The position numbers and the translations under genes are program-made. Of a stretch of DNA of 64,000 nucleotides, positions 8,266 to 18,250 are shown one piece after another (positions within the stretch are counted from its first letter, which is position 1; every line of letters starts with the position of its first letter). Source of the stretch: Rheinheimera sp. 1928-s (GTDB lineage: Bacteria; Pseudomonadota; Gammaproteobacteria; Enterobacterales; Alteromonadaceae); NCBI RefSeq assembly GCF_029269265.1, contig NZ_JARIXP010000002.1, positions 421,469-485,468 of the forward strand. The letters run 5' to 3'. Below the pieces are notes generated by a model. The model was not told the DNA's origin, ran no database searches, and was given only the letters and a program-made list of their open reading frames with translations.

Positions 8266-9578
8266 GCACTTTCCCCACACGTCAGTTGAACCTGCGCTTT
8301 TTGCTGCTTCAGTAAAAAAGCATGCTGTGGGCTGACGCCATCAGGCAGCTGCAACCAGACCTGATAACCAGAACCTGGCGCTACCAGCAACTGGCAACCC
8401 TCTTCCGCATAAAAAATGCCATCTACTGACATGATGCCCGCTGGTGTCATCAGCAAGAGTTGATCATCAAAGGTAAAACGATTTTTGACCTGCACTAAAG
8501 CCTGGCCCTGAGCGTTGATTTCGCCACTAAATTCGCCCACCAGCAGTTGTTCACCTTCACTGTGGCTGGTTTGATAGTTTTGCAAATCAGCAGGCACATG
8601 ACGGCGCAAAAAACCTTCGGTAAAACCACGGTTTGCCATGCCATTCAGTTGCTGCAGTAATACCGGATCAAAAGCTTTGCCCGTCATCGCATCATCTATA
8701 GCCTGGCGATACACTTGAGCAGTGCGGGCCACATAATAAGGCGACTTGGTACGGCCTTCTATTTTTAGCGAATGCACACCCATAGCGGCCAGAGCCTGAA
8801 CATGCTGCACAGCACGTAAATCTTTCGAGTTAAAGATATAACTGCCATGTTCGTCTTCATCCAGCAGCATCAGCTCACCTGGTCTGCCTTGTTCTTCCAC
8901 CAACACGGGATCTGGCAATGCTGAAGCGGCAGGTCTGAATTGTCCTACTTCATCTTCCTCAGCCTGATGGCTTTGATAAGACCAACGGCAGGCATTAGTG
9001 CAAGCGCCCTGATTAGGGTCCCGTTTATTGATATAGCCTGATAATAAACAACGACCTGAATAGGCCATACAAAGCGCACCATGCACAAAAACTTCCAGCT
9101 CCATAGCCGGTACTTTTTCGCGGATTTGCGCTATTTCTTCCAGCGCCAGCTCACGGGATAAAATGACACGCTCTATGCCTTGTTGCTGCCAGAACAACAC
9201 GGCCGCCCAGTTCACTGTGTTGGCCTGCACCGACAAATGCAAAGGCACCTGCGGGAAATGCTGGCGTAATAAAAACACCACACCGGGGTCAGACACAATA
9301 AGTGCATCAGGTTTCAGTGCTATAGCCGGTGCCATATCTTCGACAAAACGCTGCAACTTGCTGTTATGCGGTGCAATATTCACCACCAGATAGAATTTCT
9401 TACCCTGTTGATGAGCCTCACAGATGCCGATAGCCAGAGTTTCAAGATCAAATTCGTTGTTACGCACCCTCAGGCTAAAACGCGGCTGACCTGCGTACAC
9501 TGCGTCAGCACCATAAGCAAAAGCCATTCGCATGGCCTTTAAACTGCCTGCTGGGGATAAAAGTTCCGGAGCATTCAT
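8250..9578 (-). CDS. trhP: TrhP (YegQ), U32-family tRNA hydroxylation protein
   Basis: Needed for 5-hydroxyuridine at the wobble position of several tRNAs. The 442 residues follow E. coli YegQ closely throughout: PELLSPAGSLK at the start, GADAVYAGQPRFSLRVRNNE, the U32 signature EVFVHGALCMAYSGRCLLSG, then NKRDPNQGACTNACRW with the conserved cysteines that hold an iron-sulfur cluster, and SLKIEGRTKSPYYVARTAQVYR. Length is about ten residues below E. coli. The C-terminal domain ends with cysteines (CGESACQCG), which E. coli lacks as far as I recall. It overlaps the ferredoxin gene. Confidence 0.93.
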   Translation of the reverse strand: MNAPELLSPAGSLKAMRMAFAYGADAVYAGQPRFSLRVRNNEFDLETLAIGICEAHQQGKKFYLVVNIAPHNSKLQRFVEDMAPAIALKPDALIVSDPGVVFLLRQHFPQVPLHLSVQANTVNWAAVLFWQQQGIERVILSRELALEEIAQIREKVPAMELEVFVHGALCMAYSGRCLLSGYINKRDPNQGACTNACRWSYQSHQAEEDEVGQFRPAASALPDPVLVEEQGRPGELMLLDEDEHGSYIFNSKDLRAVQHVQALAAMGVHSLKIEGRTKSPYYVARTAQVYRQAIDDAMTGKAFDPVLLQQLNGMANRGFTEGFLRRHVPADLQNYQTSHSEGEQLLVGEFSGEINAQGQALVQVKNRFTFDDQLLLMTPAGIMSVDGIFYAEEGCQLLVAPGSGYQVWLQLPDGVSPQHAFLLKQQKAQVQLTCGESACQCG

Positions 9579-9596
9579 CGCTGCAACTCATAGAAT

Positions 9597-9623
9597 AGAA
9601 AAATGAGGCGCATCTTAGCGCCT
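9597..9623 (-). terminator. Rho-independent terminator after hemN
   Basis: On the minus strand AGGCGC-taagat-GCGCCT is followed by CATTTTTCT. It lies between the hemN stop and the trhP start, so hemN is its own transcript. Confidence 0.7.
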
Positions 9624-9648
9624 GTTCAGCTCAGCGTTTTGCGTTGGA

Positions 9649-11025
9649 TCAAACCACTTTGGAATAACTCAAATTGTCACTTGTCGCCAGATAACGATCA
9701 AAACAGGCGCACACAACCCGCACCAGCAACCGGCCTGGTGCAGTCACCTGAATATGATCGTTGGAATAACTGACCAGGCCATCCATACGCAATGGTTCCA
9801 GTTTAGGTAACACATCAGCAAAGTAATCCCAGAAGTCCGTCAGAGCAAAACGCTGACAAAAGCCGGGTATATCTAATTCAAAATGGCAAATCAGCTGGCT
9901 GATTAAAGCTGCTCTGATTTTATCGTCCTTAGTTAAACTCAAGCCTTTATCCACCGGCCATTGGCCTAAGGCTAACTGCTGCTGGTATTGTTTCAGCTCT
10001 TTCTGATTTTGCCAGATCACGCCGTTTACCTGGCTGATAGAGGACACGCCTAAACCCACCAACGCATCCTGCCCTGCTGTGGTATAGCCCTGAAAATTAC
10101 GTTGTAATTTGCCTTGTTGCTGAGCTATTGCCAGTTTGTCTGTGGCTTTGGCGAAATGGTCCATACCAATACACTGATACCCCGCCTGACTAAAACGTTC
10201 TATCGCTAATTGCAGCAAGGCCAGTTTATCTTCCCCTTGCGGCAGGCTCTGGGTTGGAATTTTACGCTGCGCAGCAAAACGGGTCGGCATATGGGCGTAA
10301 CTGAACAACGACACTCTGTCCGGATCCAGTTGCAGTACCTTATCCAGAGTTTCCGCAAAACTTGTGATTTGCTGATAAGGCAAACCATAGACCAAATCCA
10401 GATTGATGGAGGTAAAGCCTAAAGCCCGGGCATGCAGAACTAAAACCCGAACCAGCTCCTCACTTTGCACTCTGTTAATCGCAACTTGCACCTGTTCGTC
10501 GAAATCCTGCACACCAAAACTCAGCCTGCTAAAACCAAGTTCACGCAGATGCGCCAGTTTATCCAGAGTGCAACTGCGTGGATCTATTTCTATCGACAGC
10601 TCTGCATCAGCCTGAAACACAAAATGCTGACGAAGCAGCTGCATTAATAATGACAATTGCTCTTCAGTTAAAAAGGTTGGAGTGCCACCACCTAAATGCA
10701 GCTGCGAAATAGTTTTGTCTGCTAATAAGTGCTGATACAGCCCCATCTCCTGTTCCAGCGCCAACAGATACAAATCAGCTTTTGTGCTGTGGCGGGTCAC
10801 TATTTTATTGCAGCCACAGTAATAACAAAGCTGCTGGCAAAACGGGATATGCAGATACAAGCACAGCTCTGCAGCAGAACCCGCCAAAGCCGCCTGCACT
10901 GCTGAAGCCGGAAAGTCAGGCACTAAAGATAAAGCCGTAGGGTAAGAGGTGTAACGTGGTCCATTCACCGAATACTTCTGTATTAAATCGGAAGACCATA
11001 AAAGCTGTGGTGCTAAGTCCATCAT
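9649..11025 (-). CDS. hemN: Oxygen-independent coproporphyrinogen III oxidase
   Basis: Radical SAM enzyme that converts coproporphyrinogen III to protoporphyrinogen IX without oxygen, in haem synthesis. The motif CQQLCYYCGC gives the CxxxCxxC cluster ligands, followed by NKIVTR, LHLGGGTPTFL and RLSFGVQDF, and later HRNFQGYT-like RNFQGYTT, all as in E. coli HemN. The frame extends to 11052, but GGGG sits at the right distance before ATG 11025 (next ATG 11022 equally possible), giving 458 residues. A loose FNR-like half site (TTGAT at 11091) lies upstream but is not convincing. Confidence 0.95.
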   Translation of the reverse strand: MMDLAPQLLWSSDLIQKYSVNGPRYTSYPTALSLVPDFPASAVQAALAGSAAELCLYLHIPFCQQLCYYCGCNKIVTRHSTKADLYLLALEQEMGLYQHLLADKTISQLHLGGGTPTFLTEEQLSLLMQLLRQHFVFQADAELSIEIDPRSCTLDKLAHLRELGFSRLSFGVQDFDEQVQVAINRVQSEELVRVLVLHARALGFTSINLDLVYGLPYQQITSFAETLDKVLQLDPDRVSLFSYAHMPTRFAAQRKIPTQSLPQGEDKLALLQLAIERFSQAGYQCIGMDHFAKATDKLAIAQQQGKLQRNFQGYTTAGQDALVGLGVSSISQVNGVIWQNQKELKQYQQQLALGQWPVDKGLSLTKDDKIRAALISQLICHFELDIPGFCQRFALTDFWDYFADVLPKLEPLRMDGLVSYSNDHIQVTAPGRLLVRVVCACFDRYLATSDNLSYSKVV

Positions 11026-11186
11026 TATTTCCCCTGCAACAAAATTAAGCAAAGTGTAAAAGACTCAAGCTCGCAGTCTCTTGATCTGAAATAACAAAGC
11101 TTGTTTTTCCTGCACTGCAATCCAGTTTTCACGACAAAAACCTGCAAAACGGCGACAAATTGAACTGGCGAAATACGAAAAAACAA

Positions 11187-11210
11187 TTTAGAATGAACGT
11201 TCACTCTAAA
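11187..11210. promoter_or_regulatory. Palindromic operator of the efflux operon
   Basis: A 24-base inverted repeat centred on GAACGTTC, with only one mismatched pair between the two arms. It lies 14 bases before the start of the membrane-fusion gene and just before its ribosome binding site (GGAG 11212-11215). Size, symmetry and place suit a TetR-family repressor, most likely the one encoded at 16990. Confidence 0.75.
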
Positions 11211-11224
11211 TGGAGATTTTAAAG

Positions 11225-12388
11225 ATGCAGCGTTCCCGCATTGTATTTATTGCCCTGACAGCCCTGGCGGGCTCTGTTGCTTTGGCCGGTTGTGGCCAGG
11301 CTGAACAAGGTGCAGCACCTGCTGCACAGGCCATGCCTGTTGGTGTGGTCACTCTGAAAAGTCAGGCCGTTACCCTGACTAAAGAATTACCTGGCCGTGT
11401 TGCCGCTTCGCAAATTGCTGAAATCCGTCCTCAGGTGAACGGCATAGTCATGCAGCGTTTATTCACCGAAGGCAGTGAAGTGAAAGCTGGTCAGGCCTTG
11501 TATCAGATTGATCCTGCGACCTTTGAAGCACAGCTTTCCAGCGCAAAAGCAGCTGTGGCACGAGCTCAGGCCAGCATCGCCAGCAGTAAAGCCAAAGCCG
11601 GTCGTTATACCGAATTGTTAAAAATCAGAGCCGTCAGTCAGCAGGAATTTGATGAAGCGGACGCCAGCTATAAACAAGCTCAGGCCGATTTACTGACAGC
11701 TCAGGCTCAGTTAAAAACTGCCCAGATTGATTTAAATTACAGCAAGGTGTTGTCTCCTATCAGCGGCCAGATCAGTAAGTCTGCGGTCACTGCAGGTGCT
11801 TTAGTCAGTGCCAATCAAAGCACAGCTTTGGCGACTGTGACTCAACTGGACCCAATTTATGTCGACCTGACTCAATCCAGCAACGAGATGCTGCAATTGA
11901 AAAAAGCGCTGGCCTCTGGTGCTTTAGGTTCGGATGCTGCCATTCAGACTGTAGTTGAACTGAAAATGGAAGATGGTTCTGTGTATCCACACAAAGGCAC
12001 TTTGCAATTTTCAGAAGTGACTGTCGATCCGGGCACAGGCTCTGTCACCTTAAGAGCACAGTTCCCTAACCCTGAAAAGTTATTACTGCCGGGCATGTAT
12101 GTGCGGGCCGAAGTGGTGGAAGGCGTGAAAGCCAATGCTATTCTGGCACCACAACGTGGCATCAGCCGCAACAGTAAAGGCGAAGCCACTGCCATGGTGA
12201 TTGGCAAAGAAGGCAAAGTCGAAGCCCGTATTTTACAGGCTGACCGCACTATAGGTTCTAACTGGCTGGTCAGCAGTGGCTTAAATGAAGGCGATCAGCT
12301 GATTGTTGAAGGCCTGCAGAAAATACGTCCGGGTGCACCGGTTCAGGCTGTTCCTGCCGATTCAGCAGCTCAGGCCAGCCCACAGTAA
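11225..12388 (+). CDS. RND efflux periplasmic adaptor lipoprotein (AcrA/MexA family)
   Basis: Links the inner-membrane pump to the outer-membrane channel. The 387 residues have a lipoprotein signal with lipobox LAGC (Cys 23), a lipoyl/barrel-sandwich half (ELPGRVAASQIAEIRPQVNG), a helical hairpin (about 95-165), the second lipoyl half (LNYSKVLSPISGQI) and a beta-barrel with LLPGMYVRAEV. The frame opens at 11210 inside the operator; ATG 11225 has GGAG at nine bases and gives a proper signal peptide. First gene of an adaptor-pump-channel operon. Closest to AcrA/MexA; substrates unknown. Confidence 0.93.
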   Translation: MQRSRIVFIALTALAGSVALAGCGQAEQGAAPAAQAMPVGVVTLKSQAVTLTKELPGRVAASQIAEIRPQVNGIVMQRLFTEGSEVKAGQALYQIDPATFEAQLSSAKAAVARAQASIASSKAKAGRYTELLKIRAVSQQEFDEADASYKQAQADLLTAQAQLKTAQIDLNYSKVLSPISGQISKSAVTAGALVSANQSTALATVTQLDPIYVDLTQSSNEMLQLKKALASGALGSDAAIQTVVELKMEDGSVYPHKGTLQFSEVTVDPGTGSVTLRAQFPNPEKLLLPGMYVRAEVVEGVKANAILAPQRGISRNSKGEATAMVIGKEGKVEARILQADRTIGSNWLVSSGLNEGDQLIVEGLQKIRPGAPVQAVPADSAAQASPQ

Positions 12389-12406
12389 CGCCAACGGAGA
12401 ATTTTC

Positions 12407-15400
12407 ATGTCACGATTTTTTATCGACAGGCCGATTTTTGCCTGGGTGCTGGCCATAGTGGTGATGTTGGCCGGTATATTGGCCATCCAGTCTTTGCCCA
12501 TAGCGCAGTATCCATCCATAGCACCGCCCGCTATCAGTGTCAGTGCCAGCTATCCGGGAGCTTCAGCCCGCACGCTGGAAGATACGGTTACGCAAGTGAT
12601 AGAACAGAAGATGAAAGGACTGGATGGACTGATGTATATGTCATCCACTTCTGAGTCCAATGGTTCAGTGACTTTAACCTTGACCTTCAGTGCAGAAACC
12701 GATCCGGACATAGCCCAGGTTCAGGTGCAAAATAAACTGGCTTTGGCCACTCCGCTGTTACCGCAAGAAGTGCAGCGCCAAGGGGTATCTGTTGCCAAGT
12801 CTGCACGTAACTTCCTATTAGTGGCTGGTTTTGTCTCAGAAGACGGCAGCATGACGAATATCGACATAGGCGATTACGTTGCGTCCAACGTGCAGGACAT
12901 AGTCTCACGTGTCAATGGTGTAGGTGAAGTGCAGCTGTTTGGTTCTCAGTATGCGATGCGTATCTGGTTAGACCCGGCCAAACTGCAAAACTACAAATTA
13001 ACAACTGCGGATATCAGCGCCGCTATCAGTGCGCAGAATGCTCAGGTGTCTGCCGGACAATTAGGTGGCATGCCTGCTATCGAAGGGCAGCAATTAAATG
13101 CCACAGTCACAGCACAAAGCCGTTTGCAAACCCCGGAACAGTTCCGCGAAATATTGGTAAAGACCAACAGCGACGGCTCTGTGGTGCGCTTAGCTGACGT
13201 AGCCACTGTGGAACTGGGTGGCGAAAACTACGGTGTTGTAGCCCGGTTTAACGGTAAACCTGCCTCAGGTATTGGTGTAAAACTGGCCAGTGGTGCTAAC
13301 GCTTTGGATACAGCATCAGGGGTGAAAAAAGCCCTTGCCGATCTGGAACCCTTTTTCCCCGCGGGCTTAAAAGCGGTGGTGCCCTACGACACCACACCTT
13401 TTGTTTCGTTGTCGATTGAAAAAGTAGTACATACCTTAATTGAGGCTGTGGTTTTGGTGTTTGTGGTGATGTATCTGTTCCTGCAAAACTTCCGCGCTAC
13501 CTTAATTCCGACCATCGCTGTGCCTGTGGTATTGCTGGGTACTTTTGCCATCTTATCGGCCTTTGGTTATTCCATTAATACCCTGACTATGTTTGCTATG
13601 GTTCTGGCGATAGGCTTATTGGTCGATGACGCCATAGTGGTCGTTGAAAACGTCGAACGGGTGATGACCGAAGAGGGTTTATCTGCGCTTGAAGCCACCC
13701 GTAAATCCATGGATGAAATCAAAGGTGCTTTAGTAGGTATCGCCATGGTGTTGTCAGCGGTCTTTGTTCCTATGGCATTTTTTGGTGGTTCTACTGGGGT
13801 AATTTACCGTCAGTTCTCTATCACTTTGGTCTCTGCAATGGGCCTGTCTGTATTGGTGGCTTTAATTCTGACACCAGCCTTGTGTGCCACTTTATTAAAG
13901 CCAAGCCATGTGCATGACGACAGCTCTGTCTTAGGGAAATTTTTCTCTGGTTTTAACCGTGGTTTTGATAAAACCAACAAAGGCACGCAAAACTTTGTCA
14001 GCCGTATGATCCAGCAAAGCAAACGCTACCTGTTATGTTATGCGCTGATTTTTGGCGGTATGGTGTACATTTTTAGCCAGTTGCCTTCGGCTTTTTTACC
14101 GGACGAAGATCAGGGTATTTTGTTTAATCAGGTGGTGCTGCCAGCAGGTTCAACCACTGAACAAACCCTAAAAGTGGTAGAAAAAATGGAAAACCATTTC
14201 CTACAGGACCAGGGCGAAGCAGTGAAATCTATCTTTACTGTTACAGGCTTCAGCTTTGCTGGCTCTGGTCAGAATGCGGCCTTAGGTTTTGTCAATTTAA
14301 AACACTGGGATGAACGTCAGGGTGATCATTTGTCTGTAGGTGCTGTCGCTGGCAAAGCCATGGGCTATTTCTCCACCATCAAAGAAGCTTTTGTCTTTGC
14401 ATTCCCGCCACCCGCTGTAGTCGAACTTGGTACTGCCAACGGTTTTAACCTGCACTTACAGGACAGAGCTGGTTTAGGTCACGATCAACTGTTAGCGGCC
14501 CGTAATCAGATGTTAGGTATGGCGGCACAAAGTCCTGTGCTGGCAGGTGTGCGCCCTAATGGTCAGGAAGATATGCCGGAGCTGAAACTGGATATCGACT
14601 TAGCTAAAGCTGAAGCGCTAAGCGTCAGTCAGGCTGATATCAACAGCACGCTGGCAACAGCCTGGGGTAGCAGCTACGTCAATGACTTTATTGACCGTGG
14701 CCGGGTGAAAAAAGTCTACCTGCAAGGTACAGCAGACAGCCGCATGGTGCCTGAAGACTTAACCAAATGGTATATACGCAATAGCCAGGGAGAGATGGTG
14801 CCCTTCTCTGCCTTTGCCAGTTCACACTGGACCTATGGTTCGCCTCGCCTGGAACGATACAACGGTTTTTCCTCGATGGAAATTCAGGGTGCTGCCGCAC
14901 CTGGTTACAGTACAGGTCAGGCGATGGATGAAATGGAGAAACTGGCGAAGCAATTGCCACCGGGTTTTGCCTACGAATGGACAGGCATTTCTTATGAGGA
15001 ACGCTTAAGTGGCGGTCAGGCTCCTATGCTGTATGCCTTGTCATTGTTAGTAGTCTTCCTCTGTTTAGCAGCCTTGTATGAAAGCTGGTCTGTGCCTGCA
15101 GCTGTGATGATGATAGTGCCATTAGGTGTATTTGGTGCTGCATTAGCTGCAATGCTTGCCAGCTTGTCGAACGATATCTATCTGCAGGTGGGTTTATTGA
15201 CCACTATAGGTTTAGCCTCGAAAAACGCCATTTTAATAGTGGAGTTTGCTATCCACCGCATGGAGCAAGGTTTAGGTTTGGTCGAAGCAGCTATTGAAGC
15301 CGTACGCTTACGTCTGCGCCCTATCATTATGACGTCTCTGGCCTTTATCTGTGGTGTGTTGCCTCTGGCAATAGCTTCCAGTGCAGGCTCTGGCGCACAG

Positions 15401-15535
15401 AACGCCCTTGGTATTTCAGTGATAGGCGGTACTTTAGCTTCGTCGATTTTGGTGGTGGTATTTGTGCCAATGTTTTTTGTGCTGGTTCGCCGTGTGTTCC
15501 CAGGCAAACATCATGCACAGGAGAAAGCCGAATGA
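12407..15535 (+). CDS. RND multidrug efflux pump, HAE1 family (AcrB/MexB type)
   Basis: Proton-driven inner-membrane exporter of hydrophobic compounds. At 1042 residues it has the usual length. It begins [14 protein letters not shown], has the twelve-helix, two-porter-domain layout, and keeps the proton-relay pair in [16 protein letters not shown] (the Asp-Asp of helix 4) together with a Lys in [13 protein letters not shown] of helix 10. RBS CGGAGAA is well placed. It lies 18 bases after the adaptor gene and overlaps the channel gene by ATGA. Substrate range cannot be read from sequence. Confidence 0.95.
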   Translation: MSRFFIDRPIFAWVLAIVVMLAGILAIQSLPIAQYPSIAPPAISVSASYPGASARTLEDTVTQVIEQKMKGLDGLMYMSSTSESNGSVTLTLTFSAETDPDIAQVQVQNKLALATPLLPQEVQRQGVSVAKSARNFLLVAGFVSEDGSMTNIDIGDYVASNVQDIVSRVNGVGEVQLFGSQYAMRIWLDPAKLQNYKLTTADISAAISAQNAQVSAGQLGGMPAIEGQQLNATVTAQSRLQTPEQFREILVKTNSDGSVVRLADVATVELGGENYGVVARFNGKPASGIGVKLASGANALDTASGVKKALADLEPFFPAGLKAVVPYDTTPFVSLSIEKVVHTLIEAVVLVFVVMYLFLQNFRATLIPTIAVPVVLLGTFAILSAFGYSINTLTMFAMVLAIGLLVDDAIVVVENVERVMTEEGLSALEATRKSMDEIKGALVGIAMVLSAVFVPMAFFGGSTGVIYRQFSITLVSAMGLSVLVALILTPALCATLLKPSHVHDDSSVLGKFFSGFNRGFDKTNKGTQNFVSRMIQQSKRYLLCYALIFGGMVYIFSQLPSAFLPDEDQGILFNQVVLPAGSTTEQTLKVVEKMENHFLQDQGEAVKSIFTVTGFSFAGSGQNAALGFVNLKHWDERQGDHLSVGAVAGKAMGYFSTIKEAFVFAFPPPAVVELGTANGFNLHLQDRAGLGHDQLLAARNQMLGMAAQSPVLAGVRPNGQEDMPELKLDIDLAKAEALSVSQADINSTLATAWGSSYVNDFIDRGRVKKVYLQGTADSRMVPEDLTKWYIRNSQGEMVPFSAFASSHWTYGSPRLERYNGFSSMEIQGAAAPGYSTGQAMDEMEKLAKQLPPGFAYEWTGISYEERLSGGQAPMLYALSLLVVFLCLAALYESWSVPAAVMMIVPLGVFGAALAAMLASLSNDIYLQVGLLTTIGLASKNAILIVEFAIHRMEQGLGLVEAAIEAVRLRLRPIIMTSLAFICGVLPLAIASSAGSGAQNALGISVIGGTLASSILVVVFVPMFFVLVRRVFPGKHHAQEKAE

Positions 15536-16947
15536 AATTAAAATCTTTAAGTTTAAGTGCTCTGGCTATGCTGGTATTGGGTGCCTGCCAAATGGCACCA
15601 GAACAGCAAGCTATTGAACTCCCTGTGCCTGATGCTTATGCATCAGCAGCACAAGGCTCTGGCACTGTGGCTTCAGAGCTGCACTGGCAACAATTTTTCA
15701 GTAACCCTAAGTTACAACAACTGATAGAGCTCAGCCTTGCGAACAACAAAGACCTGCAAATCGCTGCGTTAAATGTGCAGCGGGTCCGGGCTTTGTATCA
15801 GATTGAAGACTCAGCTTTGTATCCTTCGCTGGATTTAAATGCGTCAGGCACACGCCAGCGTTTACCTGCCGATTTAACAGGCACAGGCAGTGCGCAAATA
15901 AATCAGCAATACAGCGCTACAGTAGGTATTACCTCCTATGAGCTGGACTTCTGGGGCAAGGTGCGTAATCAGTCTGAACAAGCCTTGCAACAGTTGTATT
16001 CGACAGAGCAGGCACAACTAAGTAGCCAGATCAGTCTGGTATCAGAGCTTGCTAATGCCTGGCTGACCTATGCAGCGGATCAGCAGCTACTGGAGCTGGC
16101 GACTCATACTTTGCGCAGCCAGCAAAAAACACTGGAACTGACTGAACAAAGCTACAACTTAGGCGCAGCATCAGCCTTAACACTGCAACAAGTGAAAAGC
16201 TCTGTAGCTACAGCCAAAGTGGATATAGCCCGCTATCAGCGATTGTTGCAAAGGGATAAAAACGCTTTGGATCTGCTGACAGGCACACAAGTGTCTGCAG
16301 AGCTGTTGCCGGATCAGCCGCTGAGTAAAGTGTTGCAGTTGCCTGAATTGCCAGCGGGTTTACCTTCGGATTTATTGCAGCAACGACCTGACCTGAAAGC
16401 TGCAGAGCATGACTTATTGGCAGCCAATGCCAATATAGGCATCGCCAAAGCAGCATTTTTTCCAAGCATCAGCTTAACGGCTAATGCTGGCTCGGCCTCG
16501 GCTGAATTGGATAATCTGTTTAAAGGTGGTTCGGGTAGCTGGAGTTTTATTCCATCCATCAACCTGCCGATCTTTAATATGGGTCGGACTCAGGCCAATC
16601 TGGATGTAGCAGAAGCACAGCAGCAAGTGGCACTGGTTACCTACCAGCAAAAAATCCAGCAGGCGTTTCGTGAAGTGTCTGACGGTTTAGCGGATCGCGA
16701 AGGTTATGCGGCGCAGTTACAGGCACAGCAAGACTTAGCTGACAGCAACCAACAAAGTTTTACCTTGTCCGAAGCACGCTTTAAGCAGGGCGTGGACAGC
16801 TATCTGCAGGTACTGGACGCTCAGCGTTCCTGGTACAGCGCACAACAACAACTGATCAATGGCCAACAAGCTTTGCTTGCCAGTCAGATTAGTTTGTATA
16901 AAGTGCTCGGCGGTGGTTGGCAGAGCAACACCAGTCCTGTTGAATAA
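15532..16947 (+). CDS. Outer-membrane efflux channel lipoprotein (OprM/NodT family)
   Basis: TolC-like exit duct for the pump. The 471 residues start with a lipoprotein signal and lipobox LGAC (Cys 19). Two outer-membrane-efflux repeats follow (about 65-250 and 280-460); typical marks are [13 protein letters not shown] in the first, and [29 protein letters not shown] and [17 protein letters not shown] in the second. It is coupled to the pump gene by ATGA. The closest known group is OprM of Pseudomonas. Confidence 0.93.
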   Translation: MKLKSLSLSALAMLVLGACQMAPEQQAIELPVPDAYASAAQGSGTVASELHWQQFFSNPKLQQLIELSLANNKDLQIAALNVQRVRALYQIEDSALYPSLDLNASGTRQRLPADLTGTGSAQINQQYSATVGITSYELDFWGKVRNQSEQALQQLYSTEQAQLSSQISLVSELANAWLTYAADQQLLELATHTLRSQQKTLELTEQSYNLGAASALTLQQVKSSVATAKVDIARYQRLLQRDKNALDLLTGTQVSAELLPDQPLSKVLQLPELPAGLPSDLLQQRPDLKAAEHDLLAANANIGIAKAAFFPSISLTANAGSASAELDNLFKGGSGSWSFIPSINLPIFNMGRTQANLDVAEAQQQVALVTYQQKIQQAFREVSDGLADREGYAAQLQAQQDLADSNQQSFTLSEARFKQGVDSYLQVLDAQRSWYSAQQQLINGQQALLASQISLYKVLGGGWQSNTSPVE

Positions 16948-16955
16948 CAAGCAGT

Positions 16956-16977
16956 CGCCGGGCTTTCAAGCCCGGCG
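16956..16977 (+). other. Strong GC-rich hairpin before the TetR gene
   Basis: CGCCGGGCTT and AAGCCCGGCG form a perfect ten-base inverted repeat with two bases between. There is no T-run after it; instead GGAG, the ribosome binding site of the TetR gene, follows within three bases. It could slow transcription between channel and regulator, protect the upstream mRNA end, or limit regulator translation. Which of these is not shown by sequence. Confidence 0.6.
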
Positions 16978-16989
16978 TTGGAGTGCCCT

Positions 16990-17604
16990 ATGACAGAAAA
17001 ACAAAAACGACATACAGATCCGGCTTTAGCAGAAGCACGCAGAAACCAGGTCCTGACCGCTGCGGCAGATTGCTTCCGTCGCAAAGGTTACCATGGTGCT
17101 GGCATGGCTGAGATCTCAAAAACTGCAGGGATGAGCGCTGGTCATATTTACAATTATTTTGACAGTAAAGAAGCCATTATCGAAGCTATTATTCAGCGCG
17201 ATATGGAAGAAATGTTTTCCGTATTTCAGCAATTCGAAGACGAGCCAGGCGATCTGATGACCATTATGCTGGACGGTGCCGATCAGGGTGTCGAACGCCA
17301 TATAGACAAAGATAAAAATGCACTGGAACTGGAAATGCTGGCTGAAGCTGCCCGCAATCAAAAAGTAGCCTTTTTGATGCAACAATCTGACACTCACGCC
17401 AGAGCACGCATGCGTCGCTTACTGACAGGAGAACGCAGTCTGGTCAAAGATGCAACAGACAAAGAACTGGATGCCCGTATTAATGTTATTTTTGCCATGA
17501 TAGGTGGATTGGCAATCCGTCGGACTTTGTACCCTGAACTGCAAAAAGACACTATATTGCTGGCTTTACGACCTGCACTGCGGACTTTATTGTCGCCTTT
17601 TTAG
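16990..17604 (+). CDS. TetR/AcrR-family repressor of the efflux operon
   Basis: A 204-residue regulator with an N-terminal helix-turn-helix (about residues 17-65: ILTAAADCF-like VLTAAADCFRRKGYHG, then ISKTAGMSAGHIYNYFDSKEAI) and a C-terminal ligand pocket. The frame opens from a TTG at 16978 inside the hairpin; ATG 16990 with GGAG six bases before it is the likely start. It lies 42 bases after the channel gene on the same strand, so it is probably autoregulated as the last gene of the operon through the palindrome at 11187. The inducing ligand is unknown. Confidence 0.9.
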   Translation: MTEKQKRHTDPALAEARRNQVLTAAADCFRRKGYHGAGMAEISKTAGMSAGHIYNYFDSKEAIIEAIIQRDMEEMFSVFQQFEDEPGDLMTIMLDGADQGVERHIDKDKNALELEMLAEAARNQKVAFLMQQSDTHARARMRRLLTGERSLVKDATDKELDARINVIFAMIGGLAIRRTLYPELQKDTILLALRPALRTLLSPF

Positions 17605-17614
17605 CCACGACCAG

Positions 17615-17645
17615 ATAAGGCAGTACAGACTGCCTTATTTTTCTT
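17615..17645. terminator. Bidirectional terminator after the TetR gene
   Basis: ATAAGGCAGT-acag-ACTGCCTTAT followed by TTTTCTTT; a perfect ten-base stem. The stem overlaps the last codons of the minus-strand gene at 17635, so it can also work for that side. Confidence 0.85.
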
Positions 17646-18078
17646 TGCCCTGAAACTGATTCATGGTCGCCATCGCATTGGCCCAAAACAGGATTGAGCT
17701 TTTATCGTTACGCTGCACAGCGCTACTTAAAGCATCTTTGGCTTTTGCAGTAAAATCTACCGCACTGTTGTCCGTAGCAGCTTGCTCGTCTGAGCTTTCT
17801 GTTTTGCCTGAATACAACAACACCCTAAATGCCTGCTCCTGCTCAGCCGGAATTTTACCGCTGTCCAGCCCCTTGGTCAGCCAATCGGATAATTGCTTGC
17901 GAGTCATATTGTCAAAGACTAAAGTCTTCGCCTCAGCATTAGCATTGTCTGCAGGCTTAGCTGTTGGGTCGGTGACAGATTGAGGTTCTTGTTTGGCTAC
18001 AGCTGTATACATAGCTGAGTACTGACCTGAGCGTATTTGGCTCAGGGTTTCAAAAAGATTGCTGTTATCCAGTTTCAT
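17635..18078 (-). CDS. Hypothetical cytoplasmic protein, 147 residues
   Basis: Not recognised. It has no signal peptide or membrane segment. The N-terminus MKLDNSNLFETLSQIRSG is followed by a low-complexity Ala/Pro/Asn stretch (about 30-50), then a segment MTRKQLSDWLTKGLDSGKIPAEQEQAFRVL that looks helical, and an Ala-rich C-terminus with ILFWANAMATMNQFQ. The real-gene call rests on the clean frame, a plausible ribosome site upstream of ATG 18078 and the convergent terminator. It lies alone between the efflux regulator and the sodium channel. Confidence 0.65.
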   Translation of the reverse strand: MKLDNSNLFETLSQIRSGQYSAMYTAVAKQEPQSVTDPTAKPADNANAEAKTLVFDNMTRKQLSDWLTKGLDSGKIPAEQEQAFRVLLYSGKTESSDEQAATDNSAVDFTAKAKDALSSAVQRNDKSSILFWANAMATMNQFQGKEK

Positions 18079-18250
18079 ACACTCTGCCCTTTATTCCTCG
18101 CCCTCTCTGACTAAGAACGTACCAAAGCAAGATACAGGCCAGCACTAAAAGTCATTCCTTTGACAGCACCGTGACGGAGGTTTCACGACAGCTACCAAGT
18201 TCATTTGAACGCAGCTACAATGCGGAAATTTTTTTAGTCATGAGGGAAAA

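Noticed and set aside
11091-11104. FNR-like TTGAT-N4-AATAA before hemN
   Set aside because: Only the first half matches the consensus; the second half is poor, so it is not listed as a site.
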